Below are positions 38,237 to 47,094 of a stretch of 64,000 bases of DNA, in pieces. The position numbers and the translations under genes were made by a program. This DNA comes from Methanofollis formosanus (GTDB lineage: Archaea; Halobacteriota; Methanomicrobia; Methanomicrobiales; Methanofollaceae), in contig NZ_CP037968.1 in the NCBI RefSeq assembly GCF_019633745.1, positions 1,742,789-1,806,788 of the forward strand, given 5' to 3'. The notes below the pieces were generated by a model. That model was not told the DNA's origin. It did no database searches and saw only the letters and a program-made list of their open reading frames with translations. Positions within the stretch are counted from its first letter, which is position 1. Each line of letters starts with the position of its first letter.

Positions 38237-39031
38237 TCACCAGTCTTTCTTCTCGCGGAGCGGTCTGATCGCTCCCCCGGTCACCTCGTCCATCAACATG
38301 TCCTCGTCCTCCACCTCGCAGAGCGAGGAGAAGAAACGGTTGACGTTCCTGATATCCCTGATCAGGAAGGTGCCGGCATTCGGGTGCTCGCGGGTGACCG
38401 CCTGGCCCATGTCGATGATATAGGGTCTGTCCATCCAGAGTATATTGAACTCGCTCAGGTCACCATGGACGAGGCGTGCCTCCTGGTACAGCGTTTTGAT
38501 GCATCCGATAACCTCCCGGTACGTCGCTTCCGGGTCGGGGAGGTCGACGTACCGGATCTGGGGTGCCGGCACCTCGTCCTCGCCGAGGAACTCCATGATC
38601 AGGATGTTGCGGTCGAAGGCGTAAGGCTCAGGGACCGGAACCCCGGCCTCATATGCCCGTTTGAGGTTTGCGAACTCCTTTCTCGTCCAGGTGAAGACGA
38701 TATCCTTTCGAGTCCGGCGCACCGACGCAAACCTGGGATCGCCGAGAATATAATCGGCCATCGCCTTGAAGTTCGCCGTCCTCATCCGGTAAATCTTGAT
38801 CGCGACCGTTTTTTCGTTCCGCTCGCCCAGGAAGACGTTTGCTTCTTTCCCGGTGGAGAGGGATCCGCCCACCGCCGAGAGTTTTTTCTTGTGGACAAGA
38901 CGGTACAGGGCGAGGAGGGTCACCTCGTCGAAGACCTCTCCCCTGACCTTCCTGGTGTCCTCGTCTTTGATCCTGACGCCCAGTTCCTCGAGTTTCCTGT
39001 CGAACTCGCGACCGTCTCTGTCCTTACTCAT
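38237..39031 (-). CDS. rio1: RIO1-type serine protein kinase
   Basis: 264-residue atypical kinase for 40S-type ribosome maturation. Motifs: the P-loop-like STGKEANVFLG, catalytic VHGDLSEFNILW, and metal-site IDMGQAVTREHPNA. Same strand as the KH-protein gene downstream and tyrS upstream, so one translation/ribosome operon is likely. Confidence 0.95.
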   Translation of the reverse strand: MSKDRDGREFDRKLEELGVRIKDEDTRKVRGEVFDEVTLLALYRLVHKKKLSAVGGSLSTGKEANVFLGERNEKTVAIKIYRMRTANFKAMADYILGDPRFASVRRTRKDIVFTWTRKEFANLKRAYEAGVPVPEPYAFDRNILIMEFLGEDEVPAPQIRYVDLPDPEATYREVIGCIKTLYQEARLVHGDLSEFNILWMDRPYIIDMGQAVTREHPNAGTFLIRDIRNVNRFFSSLCEVEDEDMLMDEVTGGAIRPLREKKDW

Positions 39032-39045
39032 AGGTCTGTCTCACC

Positions 39046-39987
39046 TTATGCGACCGCGTCGTGGACCCCGGCGAGCATCTCGACGAGGTAGTCGGTGGTC
39101 ATGTTCTTGAGGTCCAGCGGGTGGATCTTGCCGCCTGCGTACGCCGCCTCGACCTCCGCGTAGGAGGCGAACTCCAGGTCGCCGCCGAACTTTTCCGGCC
39201 GGTGCATCGTGATCGTCTCGAAGCGGGGGAAGATATGATACTGAAGCACCTGGAGCACCGGGTTCTCATCGATCTCAGGCGGGCAGAAGGCCTTCTTCAT
39301 CCGCTTCCTGATCGTCTCTTCGGAGTCGGCGACCGAGATGAGGTTGCCGGCAGAGGAGGACATCTTCTTCCCGTCCAGGCCGTTGAGGATGGGGGTGTGG
39401 ATGCAGACCGGCGAGGGGTAGCCCATGCCCGGGAGGTGCTCGCGGGCGAGCATGTGGATCTTTCTCTGGTCGATCCCGCCGGCGGCGGCGTCGACGCCGA
39501 GGAGGGCGATGTCGGCCATCTGCATGATCGGGTAGACCATCTGCGAGACGGCCGGGTGGTCCATGCCGCGCCCGACCTCGTCCATCGAGCGGTGCGCCCG
39601 GTTGACGGTGACTTCCTGAGAGAGCTGGAGGACCAGGAGTTCATACTCGGGGTTGAGCTGGAGGTCGGTGCCCATCACGTACTTCGCTCCTTTCAGCCCC
39701 AGGGCCTCGAAGCACCGGCGGTTATACTCCGCGATCTCCCGCACCTCGTCCAGGGTGCCCTTGTGGTTGAGGAAGGCGTGGAGATCGGCGAGGAGGACGG
39801 TCACCTCGAACCCGGCCTTCTGGAGGTCCATGAGTTTGTTGACGGTCACCAGGTGGCCGAGGTGAATCTCCCCGCTCGGCTCGTACCCGGCGTAGACTCG
39901 CTTGACGGGCTTTTGAAGGAGAGCCCGCAACTCCTCGTCGGTGACGATCTCGACGGTATTGCGTGTTGCAAGAGAGTAGGGATCCAT
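39046..39987 (-). CDS. tyrS: Tyrosyl-tRNA synthetase
   Basis: 313 residues, the compact archaeal TyrRS. The HIGH motif appears as GEIHLGHLV, the KMSKS motif as GKKMSSSAGNLISV, and the Tyr pocket as YAGYEPSG. There is no C-terminal S4 domain, as usual for archaea. Confidence 0.96.
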   Translation of the reverse strand: MDPYSLATRNTVEIVTDEELRALLQKPVKRVYAGYEPSGEIHLGHLVTVNKLMDLQKAGFEVTVLLADLHAFLNHKGTLDEVREIAEYNRRCFEALGLKGAKYVMGTDLQLNPEYELLVLQLSQEVTVNRAHRSMDEVGRGMDHPAVSQMVYPIMQMADIALLGVDAAAGGIDQRKIHMLAREHLPGMGYPSPVCIHTPILNGLDGKKMSSSAGNLISVADSEETIRKRMKKAFCPPEIDENPVLQVLQYHIFPRFETITMHRPEKFGGDLEFASYAEVEAAYAGGKIHPLDLKNMTTDYLVEMLAGVHDAVA

Positions 39988-40022
39988 AAAAAGAGTTGGG
40001 GTGCGATGAGGATTAAACTTCT

Positions 40023-41042
40023 TCAGATGGCATGGAAGCCGAGGGCCTCGTTGGTCATCTGGATCGAGGTTGCGGCGTCGGCAGCGCCGTTCATCATCGC
40101 CCGGATGGCATCGACGTTCTCGACGACGACGTCGGCTTCCTGGTGAATGGCCTGGAAGAGGAAGAGTTCGTTCCCGACGAATCCGACCGAGTCGGCGAAG
40201 ATGCAGTTCTCGTACAGGTCCGCGCGCTGCCGGCCCATGTCCTGCGCGAACTCTTTGAGTTCCGCGGTGCTCTTGATCCCGGTGGCGCCCCTGACCAGTC
40301 CCATCCGCGGGTGGGCCTCGATGATCTCGATGATCTCTTCCTTCGTGGCTTCCTTTTCGAGGTCCATCTGGATGGCGTGCATGTGCATGAAGGTGGTCGG
40401 GACGATCATCGCCATGGTCGTGATGTCGATCTCAGGGAGGACGCTCTGGACGTCGGGGCCGTGGTGGCTCGGGATCTCCACGGGGTTGAGAACGATGGCG
40501 TCGACCGGTCCCTTCTTCACTTCGCCGGGGTCGGAACCGCGGCGGACCATCGTTGCCCTGACTCTCTTCACGCCGAAGGCCTCGTCCACTGCATGGATGA
40601 TCCGGCAGAGCCCGGTGGTGTTGCAGGAGACCACCCGGGTGAACTGGCGCCCCTTCGCCTCTTCGAAATTGCAGCTCGAGCAGAAGGAGAAGCCTGCGAC
40701 CTCGTGGTCCTCGCCGCCCTGCCAGATCGCTTTGACGCCGTGGAGTTCGTAGAGTTTTTTGTTCTTGACTCCGATCCCGCCGGGAGTGGCGTCGACGACG
40801 ACGTCGGCCTGCTTGATCATCTCGGTGACGTCGCCGGCGACCTCGATCCCGGCCTCATCGAAGAGTGGTTTGCGGTTGATCTCGGCAATGTAGAGCGGGT
40901 ACCCGCGCTGGTTCGCGACGAAGGCCTCGGCGCTCGGCTTCGTCTTCGAAACCCCGATCACCTCCATATCGGGCTGAGCGGCGACCGCATCGGCGACACG
41001 TTTCCCGATGGTGCCGTATCCGTTGATTGCGACCTTGATCAT
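40023..41042 (-). CDS. gap: Type II glyceraldehyde-3-phosphate dehydrogenase
   Basis: 339-residue archaeal GAPDH with the nucleotide-binding N-terminus VAINGYGTIGKRVADAV and the active-site Cys in VVSCNTTGLCRI. It uses NADP(H)/NAD(H), mainly for gluconeogenesis in methanogens. The start at 41042 (MIKVAING) fits the Rossmann fold; six extra codons to 41060 are unlikely. Confidence 0.96.
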   Translation of the reverse strand: MIKVAINGYGTIGKRVADAVAAQPDMEVIGVSKTKPSAEAFVANQRGYPLYIAEINRKPLFDEAGIEVAGDVTEMIKQADVVVDATPGGIGVKNKKLYELHGVKAIWQGGEDHEVAGFSFCSSCNFEEAKGRQFTRVVSCNTTGLCRIIHAVDEAFGVKRVRATMVRRGSDPGEVKKGPVDAIVLNPVEIPSHHGPDVQSVLPEIDITTMAMIVPTTFMHMHAIQMDLEKEATKEEIIEIIEAHPRMGLVRGATGIKSTAELKEFAQDMGRQRADLYENCIFADSVGFVGNELFLFQAIHQEADVVVENVDAIRAMMNGAADAATSIQMTNEALGFHAI

Positions 41043-41239
41043 GTAAAGCTTCAGTGACAACAGAACACCATAAAGGTTCCCTCTCGGGGGGTCTTCGGCC
41101 GTTGCCGTCGGTCGGTCTGTGGGAAAGGTAGTTCTGGTCGGCGATGTGCCGGGTTCCTGGCGTGAAGGAATTTTTTGTCTCTCTTCTCCAGGGGGCTGGC
41201 CGCTCGAAGATCAACGATCTTCTTGAATCCCTCCGGTCG

Positions 41240-41285
41240 TCCCGCCGGTCCCCCCGCGCGAAGATACGCGGAGGGCAGCAAACTA
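41240..41285 (+). repeat. Repeat family A right-end fragment
   Basis: CGGTCCCCCCGCGCGAAGAT followed by ACGCGGAGGGCAGCA resembles the right ends at 28235 and 42948. The rest of 41043-41373 shows nothing. Confidence 0.45.
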
Positions 41286-41373
41286 CTCTTTGTGGTCTCC
41301 AGAGCCGATGGTGGAGATGTGATCGAGGACGAGGATAAGATGGCCGGAGGGATCCTGCAGGTCCGGAGATCTA

Positions 41374-41712
41374 TGTTTCACCTTTGCGCCTGGTTTCCAC
41401 CCGACGATAAAATCTCCGAAAGCCTTCGATCGGGGATCGGGGCATGCAGGTGAGGTTCTCCATGACGTTTTCACTTTTTCACTCGCGCACGGATCACAGA
41501 GAGAGAGCCACCTCACGATCACCGGTACCGGGTGTTCTCTGAAATGGGTGAAAATGATCAGGGGTAACTGTACACACTTCTCTCTCTGTACTCTGTACGC
41601 AGATCAGGGCCAGGAATGATACTTTCTCCCGGCCATCCGGTTTTCACCCGGCAAGTGGAAACCGGGTGCAAAAGTGGAAACGTCGGGATCGTCGTCGTCG
41701 ATCCGACCGATC
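41374..41712. other. Gap with inverted repeats and hairpins of unknown role
   Basis: Two inverted arms (41374-41400 and about 41655-41681) match in most positions, based on GGTTTCCAC / GTGGAAACC. The right arm also forms a local hairpin with 41637-41647 (CCGGTTTTCAC / GTGGAAACCGG), and a further hairpin follows (41682-41707). Several TTTTCAC boxes lie between. No ORF is convincing. It could be a decayed small element or a structured leader. Confidence 0.45.
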
Positions 41713-41734
41713 ATCAAACGAAAAATCATGGTCC

Positions 41735-41820
41735 CCTGGCTCTGGAGAATCGGGCATGAACCCCTCTGGCTCAAGCATCCGGGATGAACATTTTCCGTTG
41801 CTTGCTCATCCTTCTCCCCG
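41735..41820 (+). repeat. Interspersed repeat family A, left part
   Basis: CTCTGGAGAATCGGGCATGA, then GGCTCAAGCATCCGGGATGA. It overlaps the apparent N-terminal extension of the acyltransferase ORF, which argues for the later start. Confidence 0.65.
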
Positions 41821-41870
41821 GTGCCCCGGAGCGAGAGGGCTTATATTCTTCGTGTGCACCTGATCTCTGG

Positions 41871-42908
41871 ATGACCTCTGTGCGGCATGAGAACAATTTC
41901 GATTTCCTGCGCCTTGCCTCGGCGCTGGTCATTATCGTCTCTCATGCCTATGCTCTCCAGATCGGGTACGGGTCGATGTACCGGTACGACCCGATGATCT
42001 TCATCGGGACCACCGCTCTCGCCTCCCTCTTTGTGATCAGCGGACACCTGATCTCACAGAGCTGGATCTATCAGCCTGATCTCAAACGCTATCTCTGGAA
42101 GCGGATCCTCAGGGTGTTTCCGGGCCTGTTTCCTGCGATTCTTTTCACCCTGTTTATCATCGGCCCGATTGCGACGATCTTCTCGTTGCCTGATTATTTG
42201 GGGGCGCTTTTATCGCCGAGCACGTTGATGGCGATGCCGTTCTTCATGAACGGTGCGTGCATCGGCCTCTTCGACCAGAACCCGGTCACTTTTGTCAACG
42301 CCTCGCTCTGGACGATCCCGGTGGAGTTCTCGATGTACCTCGTTGTCGCTTTCCTCGGGGTCCTGGGGTGCCTCAGGAAAAAATGGATCCTTCTGAGCAT
42401 GATCGCGGCGAATTTCCTGGTATGGATCCTGTTCTATCAGGACCCGAGTCTTGCGAAGGTGCGGTTCATTCTCTACTTCCTTATCGGGACCTATCTTGCC
42501 ATCCATCATCCCGACCACCGGTACCGTCCGGTGACGGCCGGGATCCTGGGTTTTCTTCTTGTCCTGACCATATTCTCTCCGGTTTATGAGTTTGTTGCCC
42601 TCGTCGCCGTTCCGTACATCGTCCTCTGCATCGCGCATCTCAAGATCGCGCCGCTCAACAATTTCGGGGAGAGGGGCGATTTCTCCTACGGCGTCTACAT
42701 CTATGCCTACCCGATCCAGCAGACGATCGTGGTTCTGCTCGGCCCCTCTCTCCCGCTCTGGCTCTACTGCTCCCTCTCGATAGCCCTCACCTTCCCGCTC
42801 GCGTACCTCTCCTGGCATCTCATCGAGAAGAAGGCGCTTGCCCTGAAACAGATCGACCTCTCCCCGGGCCGTTTTCCGTGGCCTTCGGAACGCCTGTTCT
42901 TTAAGTGA
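41871..42908 (+). CDS. Acyltransferase 3 family membrane protein
   Basis: 345-residue multi-span membrane protein of the OafA/NodX acyltransferase family. It opens with NNFDFLRLASALVIIVSHAY, where the conserved Arg and His are present, and later has NASLWTIPVEFSMYL with the WTIPVE motif and GDFSYGVYIYAYPIQQ. Such enzymes O-acetylate surface glycans. The ORF extends back to 41784, but the extra 29 codons lie partly in a repeat. It is a single gene with repeats on both sides. Confidence 0.88.
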   Translation: MTSVRHENNFDFLRLASALVIIVSHAYALQIGYGSMYRYDPMIFIGTTALASLFVISGHLISQSWIYQPDLKRYLWKRILRVFPGLFPAILFTLFIIGPIATIFSLPDYLGALLSPSTLMAMPFFMNGACIGLFDQNPVTFVNASLWTIPVEFSMYLVVAFLGVLGCLRKKWILLSMIAANFLVWILFYQDPSLAKVRFILYFLIGTYLAIHHPDHRYRPVTAGILGFLLVLTIFSPVYEFVALVAVPYIVLCIAHLKIAPLNNFGERGDFSYGVYIYAYPIQQTIVVLLGPSLPLWLYCSLSIALTFPLAYLSWHLIEKKALALKQIDLSPGRFPWPSERLFFK

Positions 42909-42924
42909 ACGCGGGAGATTCCGT

Positions 42925-43075
42925 GCCGGGCACGGCTGCCCCCGGACCCCCACGATGAGGATAGCCGGAGGGCGGCAATTGAGCGATCCCCCCCACACGC
43001 TGAAGCGCGGTTCAGAATATTTTCATCCCGTATGCCTGAGCGCGAGGTTCACGCCTGATTCTACAGAATCGTGAA
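42925..43075 (-). repeat. Interspersed repeat family A, inverted partial copy
   Basis: On the plus strand it reads CCCCCGGACCCCCACGATGA, GATAGCCGGAGGGCGGCA, then TTTCATCCCGTATGCCTGAG and GATTCTACAGAATC; this is the family read in reverse, with the middle missing. Confidence 0.65.
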
Positions 43076-43137
43076 TCTCGATATTTGAGTTCGGCGTGTT
43101 CTCCCCGGTGTGAAATCTCGGGAAAGATGCTGCAATC

Positions 43138-43191
43138 GGGACGGCACGTTTTGATCACGACGTCGTCCCGTTCTCATGACCCCGGGGATAG
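43138..43191 (-). repeat. Solitary copy of the satellite unit core
   Basis: About 54 bases match the reverse complement of the array core (CTATCTTCGGGGTCATGA... GTGCCGTCCC) at about nine positions in ten, 8.3 kb from the array. Confidence 0.65.
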
Positions 43192-43254
43192 ACCTCGACG
43201 GAAGAGGGCCGATCGATTTTGAGTAAGAACACGCGTGATGCCGTCCCCCGCTGA

Positions 43255-43345
43255 ATCTTCGTCATGGGGGGTCCGGGGGGGCCTCCCTCCCCCCGGTGGA
43301 AGACGACGGGAAAGATTTTCTGAACACGGGTGGTGCGTCTCCTCC
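43255..43345 (+). repeat. Interspersed repeat family A right-hand fragment
   Basis: AATCTTCGTCATGGGGGGTC, a G-rich arm, then CCTCCCCCCGGTGGAAGACG: the middle/right part of the family without the left core. Confidence 0.55.
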
Positions 43346-43429
43346 CCTGTTCCGCACACCCGAAAACCATGAGCATCCGACCCGGCGAAAAGTACAACTT
43401 CCCCCCGGGTACATCACCGGGTGAGAGGG

Positions 43430-44338
43430 ATGCAAGAGGTCATCCGGGCGGAGAACCTGGAAAAACGGTTTGGGGATTTTGTCGCCGTGAAGGGGGTCGA
43501 CTTCTCTATCACCGAAGGCGAAGCCTTCGGCTTCCTGGGACCCAACGGTGCCGGCAAGACGACGACGATGCGGATGGTCCAGTGTGTCTCGCCCCGGAGC
43601 AGAGGAGATCTGGAGGTCCTGGGGATGGACCCGGCCACCCACGCGAGGGAGATCAAGGCGCTCCTCGGGGTCGTTCCCCAGGAAGACAACCTCGATCCCG
43701 AATTGACCGGGTATGAGAATCTCCGCACCTATGCGCGGTACTTCGGGATCCCCGGCGAGGAGGCTGAGGAGCGGATCGCCCGGTTGCTCGCCTTTGTGCA
43801 GATGGAGAAGAAGCAGGACGTCGTCATCGAACACCTCTCAGGCGGGATGAAACGGCGACTGGTCCTCGCGCGTGCCCTGGTCAACGACCCCAGACTCCTC
43901 GTCCTCGACGAACCGACCACCGGTCTCGATCCCCAGGCCCGCCACCTTATCTGGGACCAGTTGCGCGGACTCCAGGCCGAAGGGCGGACGATCGTCCTCA
44001 CCACCCACTATATGGAGGAGGCGGAACGCCTCTGCGACCGCCTCGTCATCATGGACCACGGCGGGATCCTCGTCGAAGGCTCCCCTGCCGACCTCATCGG
44101 CCGGACGATCGGTCGCCAGATCCTTGAGGCCGAGGCGGTGCCGTTGGTCCTCTCCTGCCTCGAGCGGCATGGGATAGAGTACGACCTCGTCGGCGGATCG
44201 GCTCTCGTCCCGACCGACGAGCCGGTACGGGTGACCGAGGCCCTCCTCGAAGAATGCGGGGCGATCAGGCTTGCAACCAGACCCGCCACCTTGGAAGACG
44301 TCTTTCTCAAACTCACCGGCAGGAGGTTGCGGGAATGA
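43430..44338 (+). CDS. ABC-2 type exporter ATP-binding protein (DrrA-like)
   Basis: 302-residue ATPase with Walker A GPNGAGKTT, signature LSGGMKRRL, Walker B LLVLDEPTTGLDPQ and switch His in LTTHYMEEAERL. The C-terminal region (about 225-300) is the DrrA/NodI-type extension. It works with the membrane protein encoded next, overlapping it by four bases. The start at 43430 is preferred to the GTG at 43421. Such exporters move lipids, drugs or glycans; no substrate is evident. Confidence 0.92.
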   Translation: MQEVIRAENLEKRFGDFVAVKGVDFSITEGEAFGFLGPNGAGKTTTMRMVQCVSPRSRGDLEVLGMDPATHAREIKALLGVVPQEDNLDPELTGYENLRTYARYFGIPGEEAEERIARLLAFVQMEKKQDVVIEHLSGGMKRRLVLARALVNDPRLLVLDEPTTGLDPQARHLIWDQLRGLQAEGRTIVLTTHYMEEAERLCDRLVIMDHGGILVEGSPADLIGRTIGRQILEAEAVPLVLSCLERHGIEYDLVGGSALVPTDEPVRVTEALLEECGAIRLATRPATLEDVFLKLTGRRLRE

Positions 44339-45105
44339 TGAAGAACCTCAGCGGACGGGCATGGGCGGTCTGGCGCAGAAACCTCGATGTTTTCTCCAAG
44401 ACCTGGCGGGTGAACCTCATCCCACCGGCGATCGAACCGGTTCTCTACCTCCTAGCCCTGGGGTTCGGGGTCGGGGCATTCATCACCGATATCGACGGCG
44501 TCCCGTACATCAGGTTCATCGCCCCGGCTCTCTTTGCCGTCTCGGTGATGAACGCCTCTTTCTTCGAGTGCACTTACGGGAGTTATGTCAGGATGTACTA
44601 TCAGAAGACCTTCGACGCCATCGTCGCCACGCCGGTCACGATCGAGGAGGTGATCGCCGGGGAGATCCTCTGGGGTGCCACCCGAAGTCTCATCTCCGCC
44701 GCGATCATCCTCCCGGTCCTCATCCTCTTCGGCGTCGTCGACCTTCCGGGCTCTCTCCTCCTCGTTCCCTTCGCCTTCGTCGCCGGTCTTCTCTTCGCCT
44801 CCATCGGGATGTGCTTCACCGCCGTCATCCCGAACATCGAATCGATCAACTACCCGGCATTCCTCTTCATCACCCCGATGTTTCTCTTCTCAGGCACCTT
44901 CTTCCCCATCGACCTCCTGCCCGAGCCTCTTCAGGCCCTTGCCCTTGCCGTTCTGCCGCTTGCCCATGTCGTCAATGTTGCACGAGCCCTCACTCTCTCG
45001 ACAGGATGGAACCTCCTCGTTCTCGGTCTCCTCTGGATGGCGGCCGCCACTCCTCTCATCTTTCTCCTTGCACTTCGGCTGATGAAAAAGCGGCTTATCG
45101 TATGA
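44335..45105 (+). CDS. ABC-2 type permease (DrrB/NodJ-like)
   Basis: 256-residue membrane protein with six spans of the ABC-2 family, including TFDAIVATPVTIEEVIAGEILWGATR and FLFITPMFLFSGTFFPID, marks of the NodJ/DrrB branch. The ATGATG start overlaps the upstream stop. It is the partner of the preceding ATPase. Confidence 0.92.
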   Translation: MMKNLSGRAWAVWRRNLDVFSKTWRVNLIPPAIEPVLYLLALGFGVGAFITDIDGVPYIRFIAPALFAVSVMNASFFECTYGSYVRMYYQKTFDAIVATPVTIEEVIAGEILWGATRSLISAAIILPVLILFGVVDLPGSLLLVPFAFVAGLLFASIGMCFTAVIPNIESINYPAFLFITPMFLFSGTFFPIDLLPEPLQALALAVLPLAHVVNVARALTLSTGWNLLVLGLLWMAAATPLIFLLALRLMKKRLIV

Positions 45106-45154
45106 GATGCCGATCAAAGCGGTTAATTGCCGGCACCGTGACTTCTTGAGAGAC

Positions 45155-45814
45155 ATGAGCACCGACCCTGCATGTGCTGGATGGATTGGTTTTTCCAAGA
45201 GCCGGTTCGAGGCACTCACCGACGGGATCTTCGGGATCGCCATGACGCTCCTGGTACTGGGGCTCAGCGTCCCGGCGGTGGAAACGATCAAAACTTCCAC
45301 CGAGATCATGGAGATACTCCGGTCCCTCTTCCCGGACTTCGTCCATTACTGCATCGCTTTCCTCCTCCTCCACGGGATGTGGGTCTCCCACCACGGCCTC
45401 TCCCAGAAGATGCAGTTCATCGATCATCGGTTCCTCCACCTCAACTCCTTCCTCCTCCTGAGTGTAGCGGTCATCCCGTTCTCCACCTCGTTCGCCGGCG
45501 ATTTTCCCGTCTCGATCATTCCGGCGATGGTGCTCGAAATAAATCTCCTTGCCGTCGGAGGTATTCTCCTCGCTCAGTGGATCTATGTCGCCTCCACTCG
45601 TGATCTGCTCAGGCCGGGTAGCCGTGAGGACGACTTCTCTCTGGCGATACCCATCACGGCGGTCATCCCGGCCCTCTCCTTCTGTGGGATCGTCGCCGCG
45701 ATGCTGGGATCGCCCTGGAGCATGGGGATCTACCTCCTGGCTCCTCCGATAATTTTCGTGATAAAACGGATTAACAATATGAATGGGAGTGAAAACAGCC
45801 TTTCCCCGGTCTGA
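45155..45814 (+). CDS. TMEM175-family (DUF1211) potassium channel-like protein (copy 1)
   Basis: 219 residues with six spans. The first contains SRFEALTDGIFGIAMTLLVL, the RxxxxTDGxFxIAxTL signature of prokaryotic TMEM175 channels. These are K+-permeable tetramers that lack a classical selectivity filter. A paralogue follows after 58 bases. The start at 45155 has TGAGAG upstream; an in-frame ATG at 45107 would add a Cys/Arg-rich leader. Confidence 0.88.
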   Translation: MSTDPACAGWIGFSKSRFEALTDGIFGIAMTLLVLGLSVPAVETIKTSTEIMEILRSLFPDFVHYCIAFLLLHGMWVSHHGLSQKMQFIDHRFLHLNSFLLLSVAVIPFSTSFAGDFPVSIIPAMVLEINLLAVGGILLAQWIYVASTRDLLRPGSREDDFSLAIPITAVIPALSFCGIVAAMLGSPWSMGIYLLAPPIIFVIKRINNMNGSENSLSPV

Positions 45815-45872
45815 TGGTCCAAACCTGCGGGATCGGATCGTTTAAGAACAGGCGGGTCGATCTGGCTCATGG

Positions 45873-46502
45873 ATGGGCCCGAAACCGGATACCAGGATCC
45901 TGTTTTCCAGGAACCGCTTTGAGGCACTCACCGACGGGATCTTTGCGATCGCCATGACTCTCCTTGTCCTGGGCCTCGGGGTTCCGGCGGCATCGAGTGT
46001 CTCGACCGAGGCCGCGCTTGATGACGCGCTTCTCAATCTTGTCCCCGACTTCGTCCACTACTGCATCGCCTTTCTGATTCTTCACGGGATGTGGGTCTCC
46101 CATCACATCCTCACCCGGACGATGGAATTTATCGACCGACGGTTTCTCAGTATCAACACTCTTCTCCTGATGGGCGTGGCGGTGATTCCCTTCTCGACCG
46201 CATTTTCCGGGGACTTCTCCGACGCCCCGGTCGCCGCGATGGTCCTGGAAGGGAACCTCCTCTTCGTTGGCGGTCTGCTTTTTCTTCAGTGGGTCTATGT
46301 GGAAAGAAACGAGTATCTCCTCAAGTCAGACGTCATGAAAAAAGATCTCTCACTCGGGAGAAGCATGATCGGTGTCATCCCGCTGCTCTCGTTTCTCGGG
46401 ATTCTCCTCGCTCTGCTCGGAACTACATGGAGCACGGCGATCTATCTCTTCATACCCCTGATCTTTTTCTGGATCCGGTGGCGGCACCGATCGTCCAGAT
46501 AG
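45873..46502 (+). CDS. TMEM175-family (DUF1211) potassium channel-like protein (copy 2)
   Basis: 209 residues, paralogous to the gene before it: NRFEALTDGIFAIAMTLLVL, VPDFVHYCIAFLILHGMWVS, and AVIPFSTAFSGDF are shared. The tandem pair may build a heteromeric channel. Repeat family A follows its stop. Confidence 0.88.
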   Translation: MGPKPDTRILFSRNRFEALTDGIFAIAMTLLVLGLGVPAASSVSTEAALDDALLNLVPDFVHYCIAFLILHGMWVSHHILTRTMEFIDRRFLSINTLLLMGVAVIPFSTAFSGDFSDAPVAAMVLEGNLLFVGGLLFLQWVYVERNEYLLKSDVMKKDLSLGRSMIGVIPLLSFLGILLALLGTTWSTAIYLFIPLIFFWIRWRHRSSR

Positions 46503-46523
46503 TCCGGACTATTTTTGGATTTG

Positions 46524-46800
46524 TGGCTCTGTAGAATCGGGCATAAACGTGGGGTTCAAGCATACGGGATGAAAATTTCTCGTCACGTGCTCTCTCTCAT
46601 TTTAAGAGAGGAGAATCGATGGGGATCGTGTTCCATCGCCGCCCCCACCTATCTTCGTCGTGGGGGGTCCGGGGGGTGAAACCCCCCGGTGCGGGATTCC
46701 AGGAACGATTCTACGATGGGGGCGGCACATCGGATCATCACGCCTTCCCAAACATCGGTGCCGGGGGCGCTGCCCCCGGACCCCCGGGACGAAGATAGGG
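46524..46800 (+). repeat. Interspersed repeat family A, best full-length copy
   Basis: Reads in order: CTCTGTAGAATCGGGCATAA, TTCAAGCATACGGGATGAAA, CTCGTCACGTGCTCTCTC, GAGGAGAATCGATGGGGATC, CATCGCCGCCCCCACC, CTATCTTCGTCGTGGGGGGT, then a middle, then GCCGGGGGCGCTGCCCCCGG and GACGAAGATAGGG. The CTATCTTCGTCG and CGACGAAGATAG ends form terminal inverted repeats of an internal ~150-bp section. Confidence 0.8.
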
Positions 46801-46937
46801 CCGGGAAGGCAGAGGCCCGATCATTCAGGAGATGCATCTGCAATCTCTGTATCAGTCCTGAAGGCGGGTGGTGGATTCAAACCATTATGGAAACCTGGAG
46901 AGATGATCGTCAGGATCATTTTCATGGTAATTGCTCA

Positions 46938-46985
46938 CGAAGCGAAAGCACGCCTCAAGCATACGGGATGATAATATTATACCAG
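46938..46985 (+). repeat. Repeat family A core fragment
   Basis: GCCTCAAGCATACGGGATGA followed by an A+T-rich ATAATATTATACC that itself is palindromic. The remaining part of 46503-47094 holds no gene. Confidence 0.55.
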
Positions 46986-47094
46986 AACTGGATCGATTCT
47001 CGATCCTCCTCCTTGCGTTCGAGGAGTGAATCGAAGTCGAGCATCATGCCGCCCCTCGGCGAAGAAAACGATCAAAAGGACTTCTCCGGATCCC

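Noticed and set aside
41784-41870. 29-residue N-terminal extension of the acyltransferase
   Set aside because: It lies in a repeat A copy and does not look like the family N-terminus; the Met at 41871 precedes the conserved NNFDFLRL start.
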